A stretch of DNA of 64,000 nucleotides, taken from the NCBI GenBank assembly GCA_947625015.1, contig CANQMR010000003.1:1-64000 (forward strand). Direction: 5' to 3'. A program made the translations under genes and the position numbers. Below are positions 31,929 to 42,416 of the stretch, piece after piece; position 1 is the first letter of the stretch, and the number at the start of each line of letters is the position of its first letter. The DNA comes from an uncultured Lachnospiraceae bacterium. GTDB taxonomy: Bacteria; Bacillota; Clostridia; Lachnospirales; Lachnospiraceae. The notes under the pieces were generated by a model. That model was not told the origin of the DNA. It ran no database searches and saw nothing but the letters and a program-made list of their open reading frames with translations.

Positions 31929-33663
31929 TTTCCTGTCTCTCCTTTCCCTCAGACTCATTCTGGGAAATGACGATTTCCCGGTAGACCTCGCAGTTTTTCA
32001 TCAATTCCTCATGCGTTCCGGCTCCCGCCATGCAGCCGTCCTCCAACACGATAATCCTGTCCGCTTGTTTAATCGTAGCCGCCCGCTGGGAAACAAGAAA
32101 TACCGTCATTTTGTCCGTCTGTTCCAAAAGAGCCTTCCGAAGCCTTGCATCTGTGGCATAATCAAGTGCCGAGGCCGAATCGTCTAATATCAGGATTTCC
32201 GGCTCCCTCACCAGGGCTCTTGCAATCGTCAGCCGCTGCCGCTGTCCCCCTGAGAAATTTCTGCCGCCCTGAAGGACCATTTCTTCCAGCCCGTCTTTCT
32301 TGCTCGCAATCACATCATCCGCCTGGGCGATGGATAAGGCTTTTTTCAACTGTTCTTCTGAAGCGTCCTCATCCCCCCAGCGGAGATTCTCTGCAATGGT
32401 TCCGTTAAACAATACCGCCTTCTGCGGCACAATGCCAATCCGGTCTCTTAACTGATGAAAGGAATATCCCCTGACATTCACGCCGTCAACCCGGACCTCC
32501 CCTTCCGTCGCATCATAGAACCGGGGAATCAGATTAACCAGCGTGGATTTGCCGCAGCCCGTACCGCCGATAATGCCGATGGTCTGCCCTGCCTTAGCCG
32601 TAAAGGAAATGTCTTTAAGGGCCGGTTCCTTAGCTCCCTGATAGGTAAAGGTAACATGGTCAAAAACTACCTTATCCTCCGTCTTTTCTATATCCACTCC
32701 GACAGGATGCTCTTTAACCGAAGGGCTAAGGGCGAACACATCCCGCACCCTTCCGGAACAGGCCGCCGCCTTGGTCAGCAAAATGATGAGATTGGCAAGT
32801 TTTACTAACTCAATTAAAATCTGGGACATATAATTGACTAAGGCGATGACTTCTCCCTGCGTCAGCTTTCCCGTATCCACCTGTAAGCCGCCAATCCAGA
32901 TAATGGCGATAATCGCCACATTTACGATAATATAGGTTACCGGATTCATCACCGCTGAAATTCTGCCCACCAGCGTCTGGATGGCATAAAGCCGTTCGCT
33001 TCCCTCCCGGTACTCCCGGTTTTCATCCTCCTGGCGGCAGAAGGCGCGAATCACCCTTGCCCCCGCAAGATTTTCCCTGGTCATCCGCAGTACATGGTCC
33101 AACGCCTTTTGTACCTTCCGGTAAAGGGGAATGGTGCAGAGCATTATGCCAAACACGACAACCGACAATGCGGGAATTGCCACGACGAAAACAAAAGCCG
33201 CCTTCACATCCACCGTAAACGCCATGACCATGGCGCCCACGACAATAAAGGGGGATCGTAAAAACAGCCTTAAAAACATATTCACCCCGGACTGAAGCTG
33301 GTTGATATCATTGGTCATGCGGGTAATCAGGGTAGAGGTTCCCGCCTGATCAAGCTCCGTATAGGACAGCGCATTGATATGGGCAAACAAATCCCTGCGC
33401 ACGCTTTCGCCAAAGCCCACCGAAGCCTTAGCCGCAAAATACTGGGCGGTTATGGAGCAGGAAAGGCCGATTACCGCAAGGGCAAGCAGGACAAAACCCA
33501 TACGCACAATATAAGCGCCGTCTGCATTTTTAATGCCCACATCCACAATGGCCGCCATCACTAACGGCACTAACAGTTCAAAGCTGGCCTCTAACATCTT
33601 AAAAAGGGGGGCGATAATACTCTCTTTTTTATATTCTTTTAAATAATCTGTAATCTTAAACAT
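31918..33663 (-). CDS. ABC exporter subunit A
   Basis: The 581-residue half-transporter has a six-helix membrane domain and an ATPase with Walker A GGTGCGKSTLVNLI, signature FSGGQRQRLTIARAL and Walker B ILILDDSASALD. Walker B is followed by Asp where a catalytic Glu is usual, a mark of the degenerate site in heterodimeric exporters such as BmrCD and TM287/288. It is the partner of the next gene (11-bp overlap) and starts 2 nt after the esterase gene. The substrate is unknown; context suggests a lipid or ester product. Confidence 0.93.
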   Translation of the reverse strand: MFKITDYLKEYKKESIIAPLFKMLEASFELLVPLVMAAIVDVGIKNADGAYIVRMGFVLLALAVIGLSCSITAQYFAAKASVGFGESVRRDLFAHINALSYTELDQAGTSTLITRMTNDINQLQSGVNMFLRLFLRSPFIVVGAMVMAFTVDVKAAFVFVVAIPALSVVVFGIMLCTIPLYRKVQKALDHVLRMTRENLAGARVIRAFCRQEDENREYREGSERLYAIQTLVGRISAVMNPVTYIIVNVAIIAIIWIGGLQVDTGKLTQGEVIALVNYMSQILIELVKLANLIILLTKAAACSGRVRDVFALSPSVKEHPVGVDIEKTEDKVVFDHVTFTYQGAKEPALKDISFTAKAGQTIGIIGGTGCGKSTLVNLIPRFYDATEGEVRVDGVNVRGYSFHQLRDRIGIVPQKAVLFNGTIAENLRWGDEDASEEQLKKALSIAQADDVIASKKDGLEEMVLQGGRNFSGGQRQRLTIARALVREPEILILDDSASALDYATDARLRKALLEQTDKMTVFLVSQRAATIKQADRIIVLEDGCMAGAGTHEELMKNCEVYREIVISQNESEGKERQENGR

Positions 33664-33665
33664 GG

Positions 33666-34595
33666 TCACTCCTTCAACAGCCTACGGATAAATCTCCCTG
33701 CCTCCACCCAGGCCTGTCTGGCCTCGGGGTACATGAGCATCCCCATCTGAAATACATGGAACATGCCCGGATAGACATGCTCCTTTACGGAAACGCCCTC
33801 ATCTCTGGCTTTTTGCGCCACCGTCAGGGTATCGCTTAACAGCATTTCATATTCCCCTACCTGCATCAGCATAGGCGGAAACCCGGTAAAATCTCCGTTG
33901 ACCGGAGAAATGTAGGGCTGCTCCGGGTTGTGTCCCTGATAATAGCCCTCCTGATACACCAGCGTATCCTTCGAGCCGCCAAAAATGGGATCGATATCAA
34001 AGTTTTCCTGATAGGATTCTCCGCTTTTGGTCAGGTCCGTCCAGGCCGACATGGTGATAATTCCCCTTGGCATAGGCATATGCCGGTCCCTTAAATAAAG
34101 CCCCAGCGCCAGCGCAAGGCCGCCGCCTGCGGAATCTCCGGCAAGAAATATTCTCTTCTCGTCATATCCTTTCTCCAATATCCAACGGTATGCGTCAGCC
34201 GCATCCGCTAAGGCGGCAGGATAAGGAAATTCCGGCGCCACCCGGTAGTCTACCGTTAAGACAGAAAGCCCTTTGCTGATTTCCCAGTAAAGGGCTGCCA
34301 TATCCCGGTACATATTGTGAAGCTTTCCATAATAACCGCCGCCATGAAGCTGAAGGATAATCGCTTTGCGAGCTTCCTCCTTCTCTTCCTTTCCGCGCAA
34401 AAGCTCCATGGTAAAGTTCCCCATGTCAATTTCCTGTAGGACCAGATGTCCGGGGCACTCCCATTTTTTCTCCCTTTCATTTAACTTCTGCCGCAGCTCT
34501 CCCCTTTGCGCCTTCGGCCCTAACAAGGGGAAATGGTTGGCGATCCGCACCATTTTTCTGGCTGTCCTTCCCCGGACGCTAATCTTTTCCTCCAT
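33666..34595 (-). CDS. HSL-type alpha/beta hydrolase (esterase)
   Basis: The 309-residue protein has the hormone-sensitive lipase signature HGGG (84-87), the nucleophile in GDSAGG (Ser155), an acidic residue near Asp255 and the catalytic His280 in YPGMFHVF. It probably cleaves or forms small carboxylic esters. No signal peptide is seen, so it acts inside the cell. It lies between the DUF6320-like gene (12 nt) and the ABC exporter (2 nt), in a single polycistronic run. Confidence 0.88.
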   Translation of the reverse strand: MEEKISVRGRTARKMVRIANHFPLLGPKAQRGELRQKLNEREKKWECPGHLVLQEIDMGNFTMELLRGKEEKEEARKAIILQLHGGGYYGKLHNMYRDMAALYWEISKGLSVLTVDYRVAPEFPYPAALADAADAYRWILEKGYDEKRIFLAGDSAGGGLALALGLYLRDRHMPMPRGIITMSAWTDLTKSGESYQENFDIDPIFGGSKDTLVYQEGYYQGHNPEQPYISPVNGDFTGFPPMLMQVGEYEMLLSDTLTVAQKARDEGVSVKEHVYPGMFHVFQMGMLMYPEARQAWVEAGRFIRRLLKE

Positions 34596-34607
34596 CTTCT
34601 TCCTCCC

Positions 34608-35303
34608 TCAGACATGGAACCTTCTCTTTAATTCCCTTGCCAGTTCCCGGTCGCCGAAAATAATGGTGCCAAGAAGGTATACGCCGGTCACTCCCGCACA
34701 GGTTACAGGCAGAACCACATTGGTAATCCTGCCTGAAAAATACAGGGCAATGATACCCACGCTGCACAGGGCAATGAATAACAGCAGAATGGTATAGCTG
34801 TACCAGTGCTGCCTGTTCAACATCATCAGAAAGAACACAATGGCGTCCCCGAACAGGATTACGCCGGGAATCGCCCATTTTAAGGACCAGCCTGACATAC
34901 CGGTAAAATAGTCAATCCCAAACAAAAGCAGCATGGTAAGGGTAAGCTGTATCCCCACTTTAGCCGCATATCCGGCATCATGGTTAATCCAGTAAACCAT
35001 GGACAGATAGATATAAATCATGGCTGCGCCGCTGATTCCGGACCACAAAAACCCGGGGGTAGTGATACAATTAATCACAATCAGCCCGATTTCCGCAAGG
35101 ATAAACAAAAACAGGATAAGCCGCATCACAAAATGAAGCCGCTTGGTCCGTTTCCTGACATCCGGATAGGGCGCACCCTTCCCGTAGCGCTTCGCCTGGT
35201 GCTCCTTCTCCTCCGGGGACAGTTCTTCTAATACGCTGCTGCAAAGAGGACAGACCTCGGTATCATCATATACGATTATATTACAATTCCCACATTTATT
35301 CAT
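34608..35303 (-). CDS. Zinc-ribbon membrane protein (DUF6320-like)
   Basis: The 231-residue product begins with a zinc-ribbon (CGNC...CPLC within the first 25 residues) and continues with about six hydrophobic helices. This matches the DUF6320 family that often sits beside acetyltransferase-like and esterase genes in Firmicutes. The start overlaps the end of the upstream gene by 8 bp (ATGAATAA type). Function is unknown; the metal ribbon could sense or recruit a partner. Confidence 0.7.
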   Translation of the reverse strand: MNKCGNCNIIVYDDTEVCPLCSSVLEELSPEEKEHQAKRYGKGAPYPDVRKRTKRLHFVMRLILFLFILAEIGLIVINCITTPGFLWSGISGAAMIYIYLSMVYWINHDAGYAAKVGIQLTLTMLLLFGIDYFTGMSGWSLKWAIPGVILFGDAIVFFLMMLNRQHWYSYTILLLFIALCSVGIIALYFSGRITNVVLPVTCAGVTGVYLLGTIIFGDRELARELKRRFHV

Positions 35304-36639
35304 AATATGCACCGTTACTTTCTATGGCAACAGAGACTCCGTCTGCTGCAATGGTCTGGAAAATCCGTTTCTGTACCGATAAATCCGCCAGTACGGAGCT
35401 GATTGTAAAGGTCAGCATCCCGTTATACGAACAGATGCCCCCTTTCATATTCTGCCCCTTGGACATGGAGAGGGTGACATAGAAGTTCTCCACATACTGC
35501 CGGTAAGGTTCTTTTAATTCGATATTGCCAATATTGGTTACGGTAGCCGAAGTGGCTTTGGCAGAAGCCTCATAGACCTGCTTCATGACAAAATTCTTGA
35601 TTACCAAAGGCACCGCCCGCAAAATCAGATTCTGCTCATTGGACACATTGTAGGACATAATGTTGTCGAGATTTTCCGGCGTAATCTGTTCCTTTAAATC
35701 CGCCGCCACAATCTCTAACACCTCACGAAAGCTGTATTCCTCCCGTTCCGGCTTGAAGGTGGCAGACACCATGGCGAAGAAATTTTTCATGGTGTGGGAG
35801 TGGTAATAGGGACGCAGATTAACCGGCACACAGCACCGGATTGGTATCTTGGAAACCTTGCCGTTTAAATATTCCCGGTAAACTCCGTAGACGAAAGCCC
35901 CCACTAAATACTGGTTAATGGTCACGCCGTAGCTTTTGCTCACCTGCTTTAGCTGTTCCACAGGAAGATAACCATGGACCACGCCCATTTCCCCCTTAGG
36001 CAGCTCCTCGCCGCTAATCGTCAACGCCCGCTCGGATTTATATACCTTCTCATGGCCCTTCTTGAAATTCTTTACATAGCTGTCTTCCTTATCTAAAAAA
36101 ATACCGGCTGAAATCTTGTCCTTATCAACCTGCAACAGCTCCGGATATTTCAACCGGAGATACTGGTAAACCAGTTCCTTTAAAAAGGTGATTCCGCCTG
36201 CGCCGTCAGTGAGTACATGGAACACTTCTAAATTAATCCGGCACTGATAATAAGTTACCCGGAACATATAGTGGTTGTTCCGGCTCTTGTCAATATAGGC
36301 GCCCGGATGGGAATACTCCTGCCGGACAATGGGCGCCGGTCTGGAATTTTCCTCAAAATAATACCAGAAAAATCCCATATGCAGCCTCATTCTGAACACC
36401 GAAAACTGGGGCAGAATCCTATTCAAGGCCTCCTGCAAAAGCACCCGGTCAATCTCCTCCGTAAGGGTTACGGAAATCCGGTACACATTGGACATCTCCT
36501 CTGTGGCAATCACAGGAAACAGATTGGCTGTATTGTCTAATTTATCCCATGCCGGCTGGTCATGTCTTAAGGTGCGTTTTCTTGTTTGCGGTTGTTCTTC
36601 CTGCGGGGCCACCTGCCCCTCTTCCTTTTTCTTTGCCAT
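35296..36639 (-). CDS. Condensation/alcohol-acetyltransferase-like enzyme
   Basis: The 447-residue product has the acyl-transfer motif HVLTDG (141-146), which fits the HxxxDG catalytic pattern of condensation and alcohol acetyltransferase domains, and no carrier domain. It resembles the Atf/AATase-like family. The likely reaction is transfer of an acyl group to an alcohol or amine acceptor, so a small ester or amide could be made. It lies 13 nt after typA and overlaps the DUF6320-like gene. Acceptor and donor are unknown. Confidence 0.75.
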   Translation of the reverse strand: MAKKKEEGQVAPQEEQPQTRKRTLRHDQPAWDKLDNTANLFPVIATEEMSNVYRISVTLTEEIDRVLLQEALNRILPQFSVFRMRLHMGFFWYYFEENSRPAPIVRQEYSHPGAYIDKSRNNHYMFRVTYYQCRINLEVFHVLTDGAGGITFLKELVYQYLRLKYPELLQVDKDKISAGIFLDKEDSYVKNFKKGHEKVYKSERALTISGEELPKGEMGVVHGYLPVEQLKQVSKSYGVTINQYLVGAFVYGVYREYLNGKVSKIPIRCCVPVNLRPYYHSHTMKNFFAMVSATFKPEREEYSFREVLEIVAADLKEQITPENLDNIMSYNVSNEQNLILRAVPLVIKNFVMKQVYEASAKATSATVTNIGNIELKEPYRQYVENFYVTLSMSKGQNMKGGICSYNGMLTFTISSVLADLSVQKRIFQTIAADGVSVAIESNGAYYE

Positions 36640-36652
36640 TTGCTTTCCTTTT

Positions 36653-38488
36653 CTATGCCTGATGGTTAAGCTTTGCCCGCTTTCTTAAGGTAGGATCTAA
36701 TATCTTTTTGCGGATGCGGATATGCTCCGGCGTAATCTCTAAAAGTTCATCCGTATCAATAAATTCCAACGCCTGCTCCAAGCTTAGTATCTTCGGCGGC
36801 GTCAGTTTTAATGCATCATCAGAGCCGGAAGCGCGGGTATTCGTCAGATGCTTGGCTTTGCAGACATTTAACTCAATATCCTCTGCCTTTCCGGTCTGAC
36901 CGATTACCATGCCCGCATACACCTGTTCCCCCGGTCCGATAAACAGGGTTCCCCGATCCTGGGCGTTAAACAGGCCGTAGGTAATGGTCGTGCCGGTCTC
37001 AAAGGCAATCAACGAGCCCTGGTTACGGTAAGCCATATCTCCCTTATACGGGCCGTATCCGTCAAATATGGTATTGATGATACCGGTACCTTTGGTGGAG
37101 GTTAAGAAATCTCCCCGGAAACCAATCAAGCCTCTGGCGGGAATTTTAAATTCCAACCGCACTGTACCGTCATGGGCCGGCGTCATAGCCTGAAGCTCCC
37201 CTTTCCGCTCATTTAACATACTGATAATGGTTCCGGAAAATTCCTCCGGAACATCAATATAGGCAATCTCCATCGGCTCTAACTTTTTGCCCTTCTCGTC
37301 CTCCCGGTAAATGACCTCCGCCTTGCTGACTGCGAACTCATAGCCCTCCCGGCGCATATTCTCAATAAGGACGGATAAATGCAGTTCTCCCCTGCCGGAA
37401 ACCTTATACGTATCCGTTCCCTCCGTCTCCTCCACTCTTAAGGAGACATCGGTATTCAGCTCGCGGAACAACCGGTCGCGCAGATGCCTTGAGGTGACGA
37501 ATTTTCCCTCCTTGCCTGCTAGGGGGGAATCATTTACCATGAAATTCATGGAAATGGTCGGCTCGGAAATCTTCTGGAATGGAATGGGCTTAGGGTTATC
37601 CACAGAACAAAGCGTATCCCCGATATGGATATCTGCAATGCCGGATATGGCAACAATAGAGCCAATGCCGGCCTCCGACACCTCCACCTTGTCCAATCCC
37701 TCAAACTCATATAGCTTGCCGATCTTTACCTTCTTACATTTGCTCTCGTCGTGGGCGTTTACCAGCAATACCTCCTGATTTAATTTCAGCGTGCCATTGT
37801 CCACCTTACCCACGCCGATTCTTCCCACATACTCATTGTAATCAATGGTAGAAATCAACACCTGGGTATCCGCCTCCGGATCTCCCTCCGGCGCCGGAAT
37901 ATAATCGATAATCGTCTCAAAAAGAGGCGACATATCGACAGCATCATCCTCCATATTCTTCTTTGCCACACCGTCCTTGGCGGAAGCATAGACAAACGGA
38001 CAGTCTAACTGCTCGTCCGTAGCCTCTAAGTCCAGCAAAAGCTCTAGCACTTCTTCCTCTACTTCTTCCACTCTTGCCTCCGGCCGGTCAATCTTATTGA
38101 CGCAGACGATCACATGGAGATTTAACTCCAGGGCTTTTTTCAACACAAATTTGGTCTGGGGCATAGCGCCCTCAAAAGCGTCCACCACTAAAATTACGCC
38201 GTTTACCATCTTAAGGACGCGCTCTACCTCGCCGCCGAAGTCCGCATGTCCCGGCGTATCAATAATATTAATCTTCGTTCCCTTATAGTTGACTGCCGTA
38301 TTTTTGGACAAAATGGTGATTCCCCGTTCTCTCTCGATATCGTTGGAATCCATAACCCGCTCTGCCACTTCCTGATTTTCCCGAAAGACGCCGCTCTGCT
38401 TTAAAAGCTCGTCCACCAGCGTCGTCTTTCCATGATCTACATGGGCAATGATTGCTATATTGCGAATATCATCTCTTGAAATCTTCAT
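36653..38488 (-). CDS. typA: Ribosome-associated GTPase TypA/BipA
   Basis: The 611-residue translational GTPase carries G1 AHVDHGKTT, the effector region [14 protein letters not shown]3 DTPGHADF and G4 NKID, followed by EF-G-like domains II, III and V and the BipA C-terminal domain. It binds ribosomes and helps assembly and translation under stress or low temperature. Length and order are standard. It is the first gene of a tight run that continues with the acetyltransferase-like gene 13 nt downstream. Confidence 0.97.
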   Translation of the reverse strand: MKISRDDIRNIAIIAHVDHGKTTLVDELLKQSGVFRENQEVAERVMDSNDIERERGITILSKNTAVNYKGTKINIIDTPGHADFGGEVERVLKMVNGVILVVDAFEGAMPQTKFVLKKALELNLHVIVCVNKIDRPEARVEEVEEEVLELLLDLEATDEQLDCPFVYASAKDGVAKKNMEDDAVDMSPLFETIIDYIPAPEGDPEADTQVLISTIDYNEYVGRIGVGKVDNGTLKLNQEVLLVNAHDESKCKKVKIGKLYEFEGLDKVEVSEAGIGSIVAISGIADIHIGDTLCSVDNPKPIPFQKISEPTISMNFMVNDSPLAGKEGKFVTSRHLRDRLFRELNTDVSLRVEETEGTDTYKVSGRGELHLSVLIENMRREGYEFAVSKAEVIYREDEKGKKLEPMEIAYIDVPEEFSGTIISMLNERKGELQAMTPAHDGTVRLEFKIPARGLIGFRGDFLTSTKGTGIINTIFDGYGPYKGDMAYRNQGSLIAFETGTTITYGLFNAQDRGTLFIGPGEQVYAGMVIGQTGKAEDIELNVCKAKHLTNTRASGSDDALKLTPPKILSLEQALEFIDTDELLEITPEHIRIRKKILDPTLRKRAKLNHQA

Positions 38489-38571
38489 CTGTTATCCCTC
38501 GCATCCTGCATTTCTTTATTTACACAACATTTCAAGTGTAGCACAAAGAAAGCAGGCTTTCAAGACAAGAA

Positions 38572-39894
38572 TTATCTTCCTGCCGAGGAAACCTCAATCC
38601 CATTGCCATGGGCGGCTTTTGCCTTGTACATCGCCCGGTCCGCTTTCTCAAACACCCGTTCCAGCTTATCTTCGTACACCCATTCCACTACGCCGGCGCT
38701 GAATTTAATAGACGCCTGCGTCCGCATAAGCCGTCTCTTTACCTCGGACAAAGCCACATTCTTCGTCAACACCATGAACTCGTCCCCGCCAAACCGTCCG
38801 ATGATACTGTCCTCATGGAAGGAATCCCAGATCGATCTAGCGACATCCTTGATAATGGCGTCGCCATACTGATGTCCGAACTGGTCATTGATCATCTTGA
38901 AATTATCCAAATCCAGAATAATAAAATAGAACTTGGAAAATGGCGCCTGTCTCACAAATTCCTCCATTTTCTCAAAGGCGATATTCTTCTGGTAAACTCC
39001 CGTAAGGCCATCCCGCTCCGCCCGGTAATTCATCCTCTCCTTTTCCAGCTTGGCATCATGGATATCATAAATCCGTCCCATAACGCTCCGGATTTTCCCG
39101 TCGCTGCCCCGGACGCTTTTATAGTGGGCCGTATGCCAGCGGTAGCCGTCGCCGGAGACTGTAGACAGATACTCGATATCCCCTTCCATAGCCTCTAGAC
39201 AGCAGGCTTTCAGCACAGCCTTAAACCGGAGCAGATGGTCGCTATGCACCATCGGATATTCCTCCAAATACTGGGTATAATTCTCAATCTCCCGGTGCTT
39301 TTTGTTATTCTCAAAATTATAGGAAAATACCATTTTATCCTCATCCGGAAAATATTCAAACAAAATCCCCCGGGCCGTCGCCTCTAAAATCCTGTATTTT
39401 TCCTCCTGAATCTGAAGCTCTGCATTCATCTCCTTAAGCTGCTTTAGCTGTTTTTCTTTCTCCTCTGTATCCGTAATATCGGTAATCACAGTCAGATAAA
39501 CAGGCTTATCAGAGGTAAAATTGCCAATGGGTACTCCCTTTACATGAAACCAGCCCAGAGAGCCGTCCTGGCGGTAGCCATGAATCTTGTGTCCCATCGT
39601 TTCCTTATTCGGCGCGCTTTCCCGCAGGTCCGCTAACAGCTTTGCCGCCTCGTCCTGAAAGCAGCTTGACAATACATCATCCTTTTTGACTGTGTAACCC
39701 TCTTTGGTATAACCCACACATTCATAATATGCCTCGTTGAGATACAGCACCCTCACCTTATCCCCAATCTCAAACAGGGCAATGCCCGCCCTGATATTCT
39801 CTAACAAAATCCGAAGCAGGCTTTGTGCGTCCTCACCAAGGCAGCTCAATCTGCGGTAGTCTGTAATATCATATGCATCTATATTTTTATCCAT
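38572..39894 (-). CDS. PAS-GGDEF diguanylate cyclase-like protein
   Basis: The 440-residue cytoplasmic protein has a PAS domain (about 20-135), a second PAS-like region (about 160-270, with a short coiled coil between), and a GGDEF domain with the intact motif GGDEF in GRFGGDEFMVL. An intact GGDEF suggests synthesis of cyclic di-GMP. The PAS domains probably sense a small ligand or redox state. It has no partner gene; the ribosome site precedes MDKNIDAYD. Confidence 0.9.
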   Translation of the reverse strand: MDKNIDAYDITDYRRLSCLGEDAQSLLRILLENIRAGIALFEIGDKVRVLYLNEAYYECVGYTKEGYTVKKDDVLSSCFQDEAAKLLADLRESAPNKETMGHKIHGYRQDGSLGWFHVKGVPIGNFTSDKPVYLTVITDITDTEEKEKQLKQLKEMNAELQIQEEKYRILEATARGILFEYFPDEDKMVFSYNFENNKKHREIENYTQYLEEYPMVHSDHLLRFKAVLKACCLEAMEGDIEYLSTVSGDGYRWHTAHYKSVRGSDGKIRSVMGRIYDIHDAKLEKERMNYRAERDGLTGVYQKNIAFEKMEEFVRQAPFSKFYFIILDLDNFKMINDQFGHQYGDAIIKDVARSIWDSFHEDSIIGRFGGDEFMVLTKNVALSEVKRRLMRTQASIKFSAGVVEWVYEDKLERVFEKADRAMYKAKAAHGNGIEVSSAGR

Positions 39895-40009
39895 ATCTGT
39901 AAGCCCCTTTCATACTCTGTTGCTTTATCGGTAATAGGGAAAGTATACCATTTCCCGCTGGTTTTTTCCACATAAATATGCTTATATGTGATGATAAATT
40001 ATTCTCCCA

Positions 40010-40062
40010 TTACAAAAAAGAGACCGGACCCCTGCCAGGCAGTTGTCCAATCTCTTTTTTAC
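40010..40062. terminator. Bidirectional terminator after glgB
   Basis: AAAAAAGAGA(T)TGGAC pairs with GTCCGGTCTCTTTTTT around a short loop; A and T runs flank both sides. It lies directly after glgB on the minus strand. Confidence 0.85.
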
Positions 40063-40068
40063 CTTTCC

Positions 40069-42372
40069 TTACTTATCCTTCTTCTTAGAAGTCCCATTCT
40101 TCGGCTGCGCCTTCGCCGTCGATTTTCTCGGCGCTGGTTCCTTATAGTCATACTTAAAGATGACCGTAGACAACGGCGGAAGATGCATGGTGATCGAGTA
40201 TTTTCTTCCATCCCATGGCTCGCTTGCCGCTTTAATCGGCGCAGCATTTACCCTGTTAAGGCCGCCAAATTCCTCGGCGTCTGAATTTAGAATCTCCGTA
40301 TACTTGCCGGGACATGGAACCCCTACAATAAAGCCGTCCCGGTCAATAGGCGTAAAATTGCTTACGATCAAAAGCTGATCCTTTGCGGTAGAACCCCGGC
40401 GGATAAAGGAGACGATACTACTCTGTGGATCGTCACAGTTAATCCACTCAAATCCCATTTGGTCCTGATCATTGTAATACAGCGCGTCATAATCATGATA
40501 TAACTGGTTTAACGCTTTCACATAATTCTGCATTCCCTTGTGGAACCGGGAATCCTCGCCGTCTAACAGGAACCAGTCAAGACTTCTGGCCTCGCTCCAC
40601 TCCCGCAGCTGGGCAAATTCCTGTCCCATAAATAAGAGCTTCTTGCCCGGATGTGCGTACATAAATCCATAAGCGGTACGCAGATTTGCAAATTTGTCAT
40701 CATGCAGTCCCGGCATCTTATTTAACATAGAGCATTTCAGGTGAACCACCTCGTCGTGGGAAATCACCAGAATGAAATTCTCGGAATAGGCATACATCAG
40801 GCTGAACGTCAGGCGGTTATGGTTAAACTGGCGGAAATAAGGATCTAACTTCATGTAATCCAAAAAGTCATTCATCCAGCCCATATTCCATTTAAACAGG
40901 AAGCCCAGACCGTCCATGGCAACCGGTGCGGTTACGCCCGCCCATGCTGTGGATTCCTCCGCAATAACAAAGACGCCCATATCCAAATCTTCAATCGTCT
41001 TGTTCAGTTTCATCAAAAGTTTAATGGCGTCATAGTTCTCATTACCGCCGTCCTCATTGGGCAGCCAGTTGCCGTCCTGCTTGCCGTAATCTAAATACAG
41101 CATAGACGCTACGGCATCCACGCGCAGGGCGTCGATATGATACTCCTTTGCCCAGAAGATTGCATTGGCAATCAGGAAGTTGGAAACCTCGTTGCGGCCG
41201 TAATCAAAAATGTAGGTACCCCAGTCCGGATGCTCGCCCCTTCTGGAATCCGGATGCTCGTAAAGGGCCATTCCGTCAAACTTGCCAAGACCATGAGCGT
41301 CCCGCGGAAAATGAGCGGGAACCCAGTCCAAAATCACGCTGATGCCATTCTTGTGCATATAATCCACAAAATACATGAAATCTTCCGGATCTCCGTATCT
41401 TCTGGTAGGCGCATAATAATTGGTCACCTGATAGCCCCACGAACCGTCAAAGGGATATTCGGCAATTCCCATAAGCTCTATGTGGGTATATCCCATATAT
41501 TTCACATATTCCGCTACCATGGGAGCCAGTTCCCGATAGGTGAAAAATCCGCTGTCATCATCTTCGATTTTCTTCTTCCAGGAACCTAAGTGCATCTCAT
41601 AGATTGCCATTGGCTTTCTTATGGCCTCTGTTCTGGTAAGGCCCTTCCGGTTCTCCATCCATGCGCTGTCCTTCCAGCGGTACTTGGTAATATCCTTAAC
41701 CACATTGGCGTTGTCCGGACGGAACTGACAGCAGTTTGCAAAAGGATCCGCCTTAAAAATCTCCTCTCCGTAACGGGTGAGAATGTTAAACTTATATACC
41801 GCATCCTCTCCCACATCCGGAATAAATAATTCAAAAAATCCACCGGTCTGGCTGATGTTCATCGGATGAAGCGCGCCATCCCACATATTAAAGTCGCCTA
41901 CAACGGATACTCTTCTGGCATGAGGCGCCCATACTGCAAAATAAGTTCCGGCCACGCCGTCTAACTTCATCGGGTGCGCGCCTAACTTCTTGTAGATATC
42001 CCAATGATTGCCCTCGGAGAACAAGTAGATATCATAATCCGTCAGCTGGCTTTCAAAACTGTAGGGGTCGGCGGAAACCACAGTGGAACCGTCCTGATAA
42101 TTCGTAACCAGACGGTATTTGTTGCCGTTAAATTTCTTCTTGGGCAGATACAGCGCATAAAAGCCCTTGTCATCTACCTTTTCCATCTCATATTCTGTCT
42201 TCCCTGTCGGTGCGATTACCTTACAGCTTAATGAATGAGGCTTATATGCTGTAATCATCTGCCCTTCCCCATAATCATGGTTGCCAAGCAGCTGCTTTGG
42301 CGCATTAATCTTGCCGTCAATCAGCTCATCATACAGTATCCAGTTCATCCATTGCTCAATCTTAATATTCAT
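40069..42372 (-). CDS. glgB: 1,4-alpha-glucan branching enzyme (GlgB)
   Basis: The enzyme makes the alpha-1,6 branches of glycogen. The 767-residue product has a CBM48-like N-terminal domain (about 130-240), a GH13 barrel with the nucleophile Asp in ALRVDAVASMLYLDY, the acid Glu in VIAEESTAW and the third Asp in VISHDEVVH, and an all-beta C-terminal domain, ending in a Lys-rich tail. GGAGG stands upstream of the ATG. No other glg genes are in the window. It is 44 nt from purH, with an independent terminator downstream. Confidence 0.96.
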   Translation of the reverse strand: MNIKIEQWMNWILYDELIDGKINAPKQLLGNHDYGEGQMITAYKPHSLSCKVIAPTGKTEYEMEKVDDKGFYALYLPKKKFNGNKYRLVTNYQDGSTVVSADPYSFESQLTDYDIYLFSEGNHWDIYKKLGAHPMKLDGVAGTYFAVWAPHARRVSVVGDFNMWDGALHPMNISQTGGFFELFIPDVGEDAVYKFNILTRYGEEIFKADPFANCCQFRPDNANVVKDITKYRWKDSAWMENRKGLTRTEAIRKPMAIYEMHLGSWKKKIEDDDSGFFTYRELAPMVAEYVKYMGYTHIELMGIAEYPFDGSWGYQVTNYYAPTRRYGDPEDFMYFVDYMHKNGISVILDWVPAHFPRDAHGLGKFDGMALYEHPDSRRGEHPDWGTYIFDYGRNEVSNFLIANAIFWAKEYHIDALRVDAVASMLYLDYGKQDGNWLPNEDGGNENYDAIKLLMKLNKTIEDLDMGVFVIAEESTAWAGVTAPVAMDGLGFLFKWNMGWMNDFLDYMKLDPYFRQFNHNRLTFSLMYAYSENFILVISHDEVVHLKCSMLNKMPGLHDDKFANLRTAYGFMYAHPGKKLLFMGQEFAQLREWSEARSLDWFLLDGEDSRFHKGMQNYVKALNQLYHDYDALYYNDQDQMGFEWINCDDPQSSIVSFIRRGSTAKDQLLIVSNFTPIDRDGFIVGVPCPGKYTEILNSDAEEFGGLNRVNAAPIKAASEPWDGRKYSITMHLPPLSTVIFKYDYKEPAPRKSTAKAQPKNGTSKKKDK

Positions 42373-42416
42373 AAAGACCTCCTTTTGCTCTCCTGTTCTC
42401 TATACTACAGACAATC

